9,711 nt of DNA from NCBI GenBank assembly GCA_029865195.1, contig JAOUHH010000086.1:1-9711 (forward strand), written 5' to 3'. A program made the position numbers and the translations under genes. Below, piece by piece: positions 1 to 4,862 of the stretch. The notes beneath the pieces were generated by a model, which saw only the letters and a program-made list of their open reading frames with translations, had not been told where the DNA came from and did not search any database. Every line of letters starts with the position of its first letter. The first letter of the stretch is position 1. The DNA is from Desulfobulbaceae bacterium. Lineage in GTDB: Bacteria > Desulfobacterota > Desulfobulbia > Desulfobulbales > UBA5123.

Positions 1-1446
1 ACGTTGCTGCTGGCCGCCGGAAAGCCGGGCGCCGGATTCGCCGATCATGGTATCGAAGCCGTCGGGCAGATCGCAGATAAAATCGAGGGCGTGGGCGGCC
101 TTGGCGGCGGCGGCGATCTCTTCGTCTGGCCGAGTAGGATCCCCGTAGGCAATGTTGTTGCGGACAGTATCGTTAAAAAGGATAGTCTGTTGGGTGACGA
201 TCGCCATCTGTTCACGCAGTGATTTCATGGTGACATACCGGATGTCGTGGTCGTCGATGCGTATCTGGCCCTGGCTTACCTCAAAGAAGCGGGGAAGTAG
301 GTTTGCCATGGTTGTTTTGCCGCCGCCGCTGGTGCCGACGAGTGCGATCACCTCGCCGGCGCGAACGTTGAGGTTGATGTTGTCCAGCACCTTGTTTTTG
401 CCGTCGTAGCTGAAGCTGACCCCTTTGAATTCGATGGACTTGTTGAATTCAGGAAGGTTTATTGCATCGGGGCGGTCCTTGATTTCCGACTTGACGTCAA
501 GCAGACCGAAGATGCGGTCTGCGGCGGCCAGGCCCTGTTGGACAGGGCTGTTGATATTGCTGACGCCCTTGATCGGGTCGTAAATCATGATCAGGGTGGT
601 GAGGAAGGCGATGAAGGTGCCAGGGGTCGATTGGCCGTTTAGGACCTGATGGCCGCCATACCAGATGATGCCGGCGATACAGACGCCGCCCATCAGTTCC
701 ATCATCGGGTGCTGCAGGCTGTTGATACTGATGTCCTTGACGATGACCCGGTACAGTTCGTTGATGGTTTTGGAGAACTTTTCCGTCTCGTATTTTTCCA
801 TCCCGAAGGCCTTGACGATGCGATGGCCGGTGATGGTTTCGTGCAGGATATTGGTAACCTTGGCCACCGTCTGCTGATTGGTGTTGCTCAGTTTCCGGAA
901 TTTTTTGCCGAAATGATAGACCGGGATCACGGCCATGGGCAGGAATACCAGCGAAATAATGGCGAGCTTCCAGTTGAGATAAAAGACGACAAAGAGAAGT
1001 CCGACGACCTGGAGCAGGTCTTTCAGGATGCCGACTATGGCGCGAGACACCGCCATCTGGATCAGGGTGGCGTCGTTTACCACCCGGGCGATGAGTTCGC
1101 CGGTGGGGGTGTAGTGGAAAAAGGAGATCGGCAGGGAATGGATATGCTCGAAGATCTTCTTGCGCATATCCCTGATGATGCTCTGGCCGATGGTGTCGAG
1201 GGTGAAGGTGTAGGTATAGTAAAAGATGCCCTTGAAAAGGAAAACCGCAGTCAGGGCAAACGGTAGGATGTTAAGCATCTCCTCTTTTTTATTGAAAAAG
1301 ATCTCATCGAGCAGGGGCTTGACGAGATAGGCCTGGGCGGAACCGAGCGCGGAGACAAAGACCATGCTGATCATGGCCAGGATCAGCTTTGGCTTGTACG
1401 GCTTCATAAATTGCAGAAGCCTGTCGGCGAGTTCTCGGTTGCGCAT
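1..1446 (-). CDS. msbA: MsbA-family lipid A/phospholipid flippase, ABC exporter (3'-truncated by window edge)
   Basis: This is a half-size ABC exporter with the membrane domain fused to the ATPase. By family it flips lipid A-core or phospholipid across the inner membrane as a homodimer. The 482 visible residues read open to base 1. The membrane domain spans about residues 15-315 with hydrophobic helices near 20-40, 62-82, 138-158, 160-180 and 250-290. The stretch from about 275 to 316 (GTFIAF, then YDPIKG, then QQGLAAADRIF) is typical of MsbA. The nucleotide-binding domain starts near 337, with an A-loop Tyr at 347, Walker A GTSGGGKT at 371-378, Q-loop near 419, and the signature LSGGQQQR at the cut end (475-482). 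Walker B, D-loop and H-switch lie outside the window. The ATG at 1446 is the first sensible start, though the Shine-Dalgarno match is poor. The gene lies 83 bp downstream of a CheY-like gene on the same strand. Another lipid or drug exporter of the same subfamily is possible, but MsbA is the best match. Confidence 0.9.
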   Translation of the reverse strand, partial: MRNRELADRLLQFMKPYKPKLILAMISMVFVSALGSAQAYLVKPLLDEIFFNKKEEMLNILPFALTAVFLFKGIFYYTYTFTLDTIGQSIIRDMRKKIFEHIHSLPISFFHYTPTGELIARVVNDATLIQMAVSRAIVGILKDLLQVVGLLFVVFYLNWKLAIISLVFLPMAVIPVYHFGKKFRKLSNTNQQTVAKVTNILHETITGHRIVKAFGMEKYETEKFSKTINELYRVIVKDISINSLQHPMMELMGGVCIAGIIWYGGHQVLNGQSTPGTFIAFLTTLIMIYDPIKGVSNINSPVQQGLAAADRIFGLLDVKSEIKDRPDAINLPEFNKSIEFKGVSFSYDGKNKVLDNINLNVRAGEVIALVGTSGGGKTTMANLLPRFFEVSQGQIRIDDHDIRYVTMKSLREQMAIVTQQTILFNDTVRNNIAYGDPTRPDEEIAAAAKAAHALDFICDLPDGFDTMIGESGARLSGGQQQR

Positions 1447-1492
1447 GGTGAATGTGCCGTCGGAGGAGTTTGGTTGAGGGGCGGATACTGCG

Positions 1493-1520
1493 GCGTTTGT
1501 GCGAGAACGTAACAAAACGC
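1493..1520. repeat. imperfect inverted repeat between response regulator and msbA
   Basis: GCGTTTGT at 1493-1500 pairs with ACAAAACGC at 1512-1520 with one bulged base, leaving an 11-nt loop. It lies in the 83-bp gap after the response regulator stop. No T-run follows on the minus strand, so it is not a classical terminator. It could be an mRNA processing or stability hairpin, or chance. Confidence 0.25.
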
Positions 1521-1529
1521 TTGCAAGTT

Positions 1530-1949
1530 CTATATGAATTGCCGTTGGTTGTCAATTTTTTGTTTGCCGCTATGTTCCAGTATCCGGGTGAGTTCTTCCT
1601 GAAGCCCGCTGTAGGTAAACGGCTTGGTGATATAGGCGCTGACCCGCGCAGTTTGTGCTTCGGCGATCAGATGCGGTTGCGCCTCGGCGGTAAGCATGAC
1701 GAAAGGCGTGTCGTGGAGGGATTGGTCGGCGCGAATGGTCCGCAGCAAATCTATGCCGTGCATGCCGGGCATGCACCAGTCGGAGATGACCAGATTTATC
1801 GTTTTTTCGCGCAGTAAGGTCAAGGCGTTGGCGCCACTTGCCGCTTCGATGATGTTGCGAAAGCCCATTTTGTGCAAATGTTTTTTGATGATGTGGCGCA
1901 TGAACATCGAGTCATCAACCACAAGAATGTTGACCGTTGCATCGAGCAT
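1530..1949 (-). CDS. single-domain CheY-like response regulator
   Basis: This 139-residue protein is almost entirely one receiver (REC) domain with no output domain. It is expected to be phosphorylated by a histidine kinase and to act through protein contacts. All key positions are present and fall at the same numbers as in enterobacterial CheY: acidic pair D12/D13, phospho-acceptor D57 (ISDWCMPG), T87 (MLTAE), Y106 and K109 (ITKPF). The N-terminal strand NILVVDDS and the SMFMR segment that follows are typical of CheY-type receivers. A short polar tail (about 127-139) ends it. The ATG at 1949 gives the expected domain start, although the ribosome site is weak. No chemotaxis genes are nearby. 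It lies upstream of msbA on the same strand and divergent from a PilZ gene. The partner kinase is unknown; the hybrid kinase at the right end is too distant to assign. Confidence 0.92.
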   Translation of the reverse strand: MLDATVNILVVDDSMFMRHIIKKHLHKMGFRNIIEAASGANALTLLREKTINLVISDWCMPGMHGIDLLRTIRADQSLHDTPFVMLTAEAQPHLIAEAQTARVSAYITKPFTYSGLQEELTRILEHSGKQKIDNQRQFI

Positions 1950-1974
1950 GGCGTGAATGTTTACCGTAGGGAGC

Positions 1975-2048
1975 GGGAGATGGCATCATTTGCGTGCGAC
2001 TATCGAGCGCACGCACAGATAATCTAACCGAAGCCTTGGGAGATGGCA
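1975..2048. repeat. 11-bp direct repeat GGGAGATGGCA, copies at 1975-1985 and 2038-2048
   Basis: Two exact copies of GGGAGATGGCA start 63 bp apart, close to six turns of B-DNA, so they would lie on the same face of the helix. The right copy overlaps the predicted -35 box of the response regulator promoter (2044-2049). The left copy lies in the predicted 5' leader. A strong palindrome lies between them. This layout would fit cooperative binding or looping by a regulator, but that is inference. Confidence 0.45.
1991..2015. promoter_or_regulatory. perfect palindrome TGCGTGCG-N9-CGCACGCA, possible operator or leader hairpin
   Basis: TGCGTGCG (1991-1998) and CGCACGCA (2008-2015) are perfect inverted 8-bp arms around a 9-nt spacer. 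The spacer can add two more pairs (C2000-G2007, T2001-A2006) and leave an ATCG tetraloop. The element lies just downstream of the predicted -10 of the response regulator promoter, at or right after the expected transcription start. It could be a repressor operator or a stem at the 5' end of the message. No T-run follows, so termination is unlikely. Confidence 0.5.
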
Positions 2049-2049
2049 A
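2021..2049 (-). promoter_or_regulatory. predicted sigma70-type promoter for the response regulator (TTGCCA-17-TAGATT)
   Basis: Read on the minus strand, TTGCCA (2044-2049, 5/6 to consensus) and TAGATT (2021-2026, 4/6) are 17 bp apart. The expected transcription start is near 2014, giving a leader of about 65 nt before the ATG at 1949. The same transcript could continue into msbA, since no clear terminator separates the two genes. Confidence 0.45.
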
Positions 2050-2154
2050 GATTTGGGGAGGGTCGGCAAGGACTATCATCCGTAAATGTTTGCCGGAGAT
2101 AAGCGTAAAGAGGGCAAGATAATCGCGATGGGTACCGGTCTGTTGTTTTATTCT

Positions 2155-2183
2155 TTGACATCAAAACGTTACGATAGTAACAT
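2155..2183 (+). promoter_or_regulatory. predicted sigma70-type promoter for the PilZ gene (TTGACA-17-TAACAT)
   Basis: A perfect -35 TTGACA (2155-2160) is followed after 17 bp by TAACAT (2178-2183, 4/6). Transcription would start near 2190. This argues against translation starting at the GTG at 2198, which would have almost no leader, and supports the GTG at 2264 instead. A symmetric element overlaps the spacer and -10. Confidence 0.6.
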
Positions 2184-2185
2184 TT
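2164..2185. promoter_or_regulatory. 22-bp dyad overlapping the PilZ promoter spacer and -10, candidate operator
   Basis: The core is GTTAC-GATA-GTAAC (2168-2181), a perfect 5-bp inverted repeat. After one mismatch on each side, AAA (2164-2166) also matches TTT (2183-2185). The dyad fills the second half of the spacer and all of the -10, so a bound protein would block RNA polymerase. No regulator is identifiable from the window. Confidence 0.45.
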
Positions 2186-2263
2186 AAAAACTGGGCTGTG
2201 TTATTTGCGAGCTTGTCAATTTTGCAGAGGCCGGTTTCCGATCGAAGGGGGGCAAAAGGGGAC

Positions 2264-2758
2264 GTGGCGGCACCCAAGAAATTTCTTTTGAAAGAGCGTC
2301 GTCGGGCGGCGCGGATCAAGGGCAGGGTACCTGTTGCGCTGGTATTGCGTCGTGGGCGGCTGGGGGAAATGGTCGCCACGCCGTCGCCGGGCGAGATCAT
2401 CGATATCTCGCCCTATGGTGCCGGCCTGTCAGTCGAACAGATTCGGGTCGACAGCGCGCATCTTTTCTATTCCCCGCAGGATAATCCCTTGTTTGTGTTG
2501 CATGTGGAGGTCGAGTTGCCGGCAGGCGACGAGGATGGCACCGGCCGACTCGTTTCCATCCCGGTGCGGCCGATCCGTTTTGATCGCATTCTCGATGAGG
2601 ACAACGATCCCAAACTCTTTCATGTCGGGGTCGAATTTCTGCTGGACCCCACCGATGACGATGTGCGTCTGTTGTATCGGCTGGTAGAGGAGCAGAACAA
2701 GGGCAAGGGCTGGCTGCAAGGGGTCATTGATTCTTTCCGCTCAACCGCGCAGAAATAA
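2264..2758 (+). CDS. PilZ-domain protein, predicted c-di-GMP receptor
   Basis: This 164-residue protein has both halves of the PilZ c-di-GMP motif: an arginine-rich RxxxR segment (ERRRAAR, residues 11-17) and the D-I-S-P-Y-G element (47-52) matching [D/N]xSxxG. By family it binds cyclic di-GMP and changes the activity of a partner in motility, adhesion or polysaccharide output. There is no signal peptide, membrane segment or second domain, so it is likely a cytoplasmic adaptor. The start is chosen as GTG 2264, with a G-rich ribosome site (AAGGGGGG) ending about 11 nt upstream. An in-frame GTG at 2198 would add 22 unconserved-looking residues but lies only about 8 nt after the predicted transcription start. 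The gene is the only plus-strand gene here, divergent from the CheY-like regulator and convergent with metF. The functional target is unknown. Confidence 0.85.
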   Translation: MAAPKKFLLKERRRAARIKGRVPVALVLRRGRLGEMVATPSPGEIIDISPYGAGLSVEQIRVDSAHLFYSPQDNPLFVLHVEVELPAGDEDGTGRLVSIPVRPIRFDRILDEDNDPKLFHVGVEFLLDPTDDDVRLLYRLVEEQNKGKGWLQGVIDSFRSTAQK

Positions 2759-2763
2759 ATCCT

Positions 2764-2781
2764 TTGCCGTTTTCCCGGCAA
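2764..2781. terminator. small hairpin between convergent PilZ and metF genes, possible bidirectional terminator
   Basis: TTGCCG (2764-2769) and CGGCAA (2776-2781) form a perfect 6-bp stem with a 6-nt TTTTCC loop. It lies 5 bp after the PilZ stop and directly abuts the metF stop. T-runs on either side are weak (ATTTATTT on the minus strand), so termination may be inefficient or may work otherwise. Confidence 0.4.
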
Positions 2782-3681
2782 TCAACCTTTGCTCAAGCCA
2801 CCTCTGATCTGTTCCGAATCCGTTGCCCCCAACTCCGCAAAAATCTGTTTGATGGCGTCGGCGCTGTTAAGGGTGTAGAGATGGATGCCGGCGACCCCAT
2901 GGTCGACGAGGTCGCGTATCTGCGTAGCCGCCCAACGGGTGCCTGCCTGGGCGACTTCGGCATCGTCGCGGCAAGCCTGCACCTCCTTCAGCAAGGGGGC
3001 GGGGATCCGGGCGCCGGCGGCCAGATCGGCCATGCGGATCATCCCGGCCTTGTTGGTAATAGGCAGGATACCGGCGATGACCGGGGCCTTGATGCCGGCA
3101 AGTTCGCAACGGTGGCGGAAGTCGTGAAAATCCCGGTTGTCGAAGAAGAGCTGGGTGATGATGTAATCAGCCCCGGCATCGACCTTTTGCTTCAGGAAAT
3201 CCATCTCGCGGAGGCGGTTGGGGGTTTCCGGGTGCCCTTCGGGGAAACCGGCCACGCCCACGCACATCTCCGGAAACTCCTTCTTGATATAGGCCACTAG
3301 GTCCGCGGCCTGGGGGAAGTCCCCCGGTGCCGGTTTGTCGTGGTCGCGAGGCGGGTCGCCGCGCAGGGCCAGGATGTCGTGGATGCCGTTTGCGGCATAG
3401 CGGGAGAGGATGTCGTGGATGTCCTCGCGAGTCGAGCCTACGCAGGTGAGGTGCGATATCACCGGCAGGCCGGTCTTTTCACGAACCTGCAGCACCAGAT
3501 CAAAGGTGCGGTCACGGGTTGAACCGCCTGCCCCGTAAGTGACGCTGACATAGGAGGGTCGCAGCGGCAGTAATGCATCGATGGCGACCAGGAGATCGTC
3601 GCGGAGCGCATCCGTCTTGGGGGGGAAGAACTCGAGGCTGAATGCGGGCTTGGTCGTGGCGAGGATGTCGGTGATGCGCAT
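2782..3681 (-). CDS. metF: 5,10-methylenetetrahydrofolate reductase
   Basis: This 299-residue protein reduces 5,10-methylene-THF to 5-methyl-THF with FAD, supplying the methyl group for methionine synthesis (EC 1.5.1.20 / 1.5.1.54). It is the usual single-domain bacterial size; the E. coli protein has 296 residues. Family motifs are clear: SLEFFPPK (15-22, catalytic Glu at 17, equivalent to E. coli Glu28), SVTYGAGGSTRDRT (46-59), HLTCVG (77-82), ALRGDPP (105-111, flavin/folate-contacting Asp at 109, equivalent to Asp120), GVAGFPEGHPE, QLFFDN, PVIAGILPI and GIHLYTLN near the C-terminus. It follows a 96-residue gene by 30 bp, and both are probably read from the promoter at 4067-4095. No metV or Wood-Ljungdahl partner is adjacent, so a role in methionine synthesis is the simplest reading. 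No SAM riboswitch or Met-box is evident in the short leader. Confidence 0.97.
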   Translation of the reverse strand: MRITDILATTKPAFSLEFFPPKTDALRDDLLVAIDALLPLRPSYVSVTYGAGGSTRDRTFDLVLQVREKTGLPVISHLTCVGSTREDIHDILSRYAANGIHDILALRGDPPRDHDKPAPGDFPQAADLVAYIKKEFPEMCVGVAGFPEGHPETPNRLREMDFLKQKVDAGADYIITQLFFDNRDFHDFRHRCELAGIKAPVIAGILPITNKAGMIRMADLAAGARIPAPLLKEVQACRDDAEVAQAGTRWAATQIRDLVDHGVAGIHLYTLNSADAIKQIFAELGATDSEQIRGGLSKG

Positions 3682-3711
3682 GGGGGTGAGTCCGGTGCTG
3701 AGTGTTGTCGT

Positions 3712-4002
3712 TTATGAAAACCACTTCCGCAGGGCGTCGCTGATCTGCATTCCCTGCTTGTCGCCGGAAATGTTGAATTTGCTTTGCTGCCTGAAGACGC
3801 CGCCGGTTTTTTTGTAGCGCCTGATCGTCGCTTTCTGGGGCCCGAATTCACCGGTCTTGCGGTCGAGATCCTGGTAAAGAAAGATGATGGTGCACCAGCT
3901 GCCGCGGCTCAGGATGATCTTGTCCAGTTCCTTGACCAGCTGCACCCCTTCTTCGTCTGCATAGTTGATGGTGATGTCATCGATATTTTCATTTTCAGCC
4001 AT
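3712..4002 (-). CDS. small conserved-looking protein of unknown function upstream of metF
   Basis: This 96-residue protein does not belong to a family I can name with confidence. The N-terminal 20 residues are acidic (MAENENIDDI). Then come an amphipathic helix-like stretch (about 20-32) and an apparent beta segment WCTIIFLYQDL (36-46). A basic middle follows (TGEFGPQKATIRRYKKTGG, 50-68), then SKFNISGDKQ (74-83) and a C-terminal ALRKWF. The alternation of strands with a basic face would suit nucleic-acid or protein binding, but this is only an impression. There is no signal peptide, membrane helix or cysteine motif (one Cys at 37). The start is well supported: AAGGA lies six bases before the ATG at 4002. 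Reading further upstream in the same frame gives a proline- and arginine-rich stretch with no ribosome site. It sits 30 bp before metF, probably co-transcribed. From memory, similar short proteins occur in other deltaproteobacteria. Confidence 0.8.
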   Translation of the reverse strand: MAENENIDDITINYADEEGVQLVKELDKIILSRGSWCTIIFLYQDLDRKTGEFGPQKATIRRYKKTGGVFRQQSKFNISGDKQGMQISDALRKWFS

Positions 4003-4066
4003 GGAGCATCCTTTTCTTCCGTATGGTGGATCAGTGAGAGTATGAGAGGGACTCTTGAGAGCCGGA

Positions 4067-4095
4067 ATAATACTCGGTAGGGACAAAACTGGCAA
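4067..4095 (-). promoter_or_regulatory. predicted sigma70-type promoter for the small gene-metF operon (TTGCCA-17-TATTAT)
   Basis: On the minus strand, TTGCCA (4090-4095, 5/6) and TATTAT (4067-4072, 5/6) are separated by exactly 17 bp. Transcription would start near 4060 and leave a leader of about 58 nt ending in a good ribosome site (AAGGA) before the ATG at 4002. This is among the strongest promoter matches in the window. Confidence 0.6.
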
Positions 4096-4135
4096 GCGTC
4101 GATCTCTTGCGTTCGGCGCAAGGAAACGGAGGGGA

Positions 4136-4173
4136 GGGGCGCCTTTTTGCTCACGCCGGAGAAAAGGCGCCCC
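4136..4173. terminator. 12-bp perfect inverted repeat GGGGCGCCTTTT/AAAAGGCGCCCC after the BCAM0308-family gene
   Basis: The left arm (4136-4147) and right arm (4162-4173) are perfectly complementary across 12 bp with a 14-nt loop. The element lies about 50 bp after the stop of the gene at 4222-4707 and before the next promoter, as expected for a terminator. However, the T/A part is on the loop side of the GC-rich part and no T-run follows the stem on the minus strand. It is therefore an unusual terminator or some other stable structure. Confidence 0.45.
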
Positions 4174-4190
4174 GGGTGGATAAGGATGGC

Positions 4191-4203
4191 GGCGGATGCC
4201 GCC
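4191..4203. repeat. short perfect hairpin just after the BCAM0308-family gene
   Basis: GGCGG (4191-4195) and CCGCC (4199-4203) form a 5-bp all-GC stem with a 3-nt loop, starting about 20 bp after the stop codon at 4222. Only a weak pyrimidine-rich tract follows on the minus strand. Together with the larger stem at 4136-4173 it may help end or protect the transcript. Confidence 0.3.
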
Positions 4204-4221
4204 CGGCTGTGTCGGCAACGG

Positions 4222-4707
4222 TCACTCGCGATGCCATTGCACCCTGATGCTTTTGTCGCCATCGCCGTACTGAAAAGAGAACTCGCCATGGTAGGAGCGT
4301 GACAACGCCTCGCCGATGCGGCGGGCAAGGTGGACGCCGGTGGTTCGCACCTCGGTCTGGCCATCCGCATCGGTAAAATCCATGATCCGTTCCAGCGGGC
4401 GTTCCTGCTTTTCCTGTTTTTCGGTGTTGTGGATCAGGTTCCAGATCTCATCCCGGTGTTGGTCGTAAAAAAAACCGCCGAGCTTGATGGTGCCGGCCGG
4501 ATAGTGGTCGGCGATGCGCCGGCAGGCCGGGCAGGTGGTGAGGTGTGATTTTTCAGGCGGCTCCGCCCAGGTCCAGCGGCCGTTGGCGTACAGGACCCCG
4601 CAGTCACCGCATCGTGACGGTTCCGGCAGTTTCTCCTTCTGCCGGTAGGAGTCGTGTCGTTCTTCCTTGATGAGTCTGTCTTTCCGGCCGTGGGTTCCTT
4701 TGTCCAT
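4222..4707 (-). CDS. BCAM0308-family protein, probable zinc-binding small protein of unknown function
   Basis: This 161-residue soluble protein resembles the poorly characterised family called BCAM0308. It has a basic N-terminus (1-27). A four-cysteine zinc-ribbon-like module follows, with C33-x2-C36 and C59-x2-C62 flanking GRWTWAEPP, then ACRRIADHYPAG (61-72). The segment LGGFFYDQHRDEIWNLIHNTE (76-96) leads to RPLERIMDF (103-111), and the C-terminus (117-161) looks like an alpha/beta fold. The family also carries the R-I-x-D-x-x-P-A-G element after the second cysteine pair. I know of no established activity; links to RNA or ribosome biology through a resemblance to NMD3-type zinc domains are speculative. 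The start is secure: AGAGGAG lies seven bases upstream of the ATG at 4707. It appears to be monocistronic, with its own promoter (4790-4820) and hairpins downstream. There is no signal peptide or membrane segment. Confidence 0.8.
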   Translation of the reverse strand: MDKGTHGRKDRLIKEERHDSYRQKEKLPEPSRCGDCGVLYANGRWTWAEPPEKSHLTTCPACRRIADHYPAGTIKLGGFFYDQHRDEIWNLIHNTEKQEKQERPLERIMDFTDADGQTEVRTTGVHLARRIGEALSRSYHGEFSFQYGDGDKSIRVQWHRE

Positions 4708-4769
4708 AAAACGTCTCCTCTTGGGGGAAATGCTTCCCGGTTGCCAAAGGGGTTTGGTTTTTTGGGAAT

Positions 4770-4785
4770 GGCGGGTGGTACCGCC
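4770..4785. promoter_or_regulatory. inverted repeat GGCGG-N6-CCGCC at the predicted transcription start of the BCAM0308-family gene
   Basis: GGCGG (4770-4774) and CCGCC (4781-4785) form a perfect 5-bp dyad directly downstream of the TATAAT at 4790-4795, so it covers the expected transcription start. It could be an operator or a 5'-end hairpin in the leader. The arms are short and GC-rich, so chance is possible. Confidence 0.3.
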
Positions 4786-4789
4786 TCAA

Positions 4790-4820
4790 ATTATAGACAG
4801 ATGACGCGGGTGGGTGGCAA
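4790..4820 (-). promoter_or_regulatory. predicted promoter for the BCAM0308-family gene (TATAAT with TTGCCA at 19-bp spacing)
   Basis: A perfect TATAAT (4790-4795, minus strand) is preceded by TTGCCA (4815-4820) with a 19-bp spacer, longer than the ideal 17. The leader would be about 75 nt, ending in a strong ribosome site. The long spacing suggests either moderate strength or dependence on an activator. Confidence 0.5.
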
Positions 4821-4862
4821 GGCATATTGCGTCAACAGGGAGAGGCAGGGCCTTGGGAGCCG

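Larger units (their letters stand above)
1950..2263. other. non-coding divergent regulatory region between response regulator and PilZ gene
   Basis: This 314-bp stretch separates the two divergent genes and holds no credible protein gene. It is more AT-rich towards the PilZ side. It contains a minus-strand promoter for the response regulator, a plus-strand promoter for PilZ, a perfect 8-bp-arm palindrome, a dyad inside the PilZ promoter, and short direct repeats. The repeats include GGGAGATGGCA at 1975 and 2038, AGATAATC at 2017 and 2117, and GGCAAGAT at 2045 and 2113. The individual elements are listed separately. Confidence 0.7.

Noticed and set aside
649..1266. Plus-strand open frame (205 codons) antisense to msbA
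   Set aside because: It is opposite the transmembrane domain of the ABC exporter and rich in D/H/G, as expected from the complement of hydrophobic codons. No supporting motif or ribosome site.
2764..3681. Methionine regulation of metF by a SAM riboswitch or Met-box
   Set aside because: The 30-bp gap and about 58-nt operon leader are too short for a SAM riboswitch, and I see no repeated AGACGTCT-like boxes.
3712..4218. Longer version of the metF-upstream gene starting at 4218
   Set aside because: The extra 72 residues are P/R-rich, cross the promoter and the 12-bp inverted repeat, and lack a ribosome site, whereas the ATG at 4002 has AAGGA six bases upstream.
4744..4763. Plus-strand CCAAA-GGGG-TTTGG followed by six Ts, resembling an intrinsic terminator
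   Set aside because: The stem is short and AT-rich, and no plus-strand gene lies upstream to need it. It falls in the leader of a minus-strand gene.
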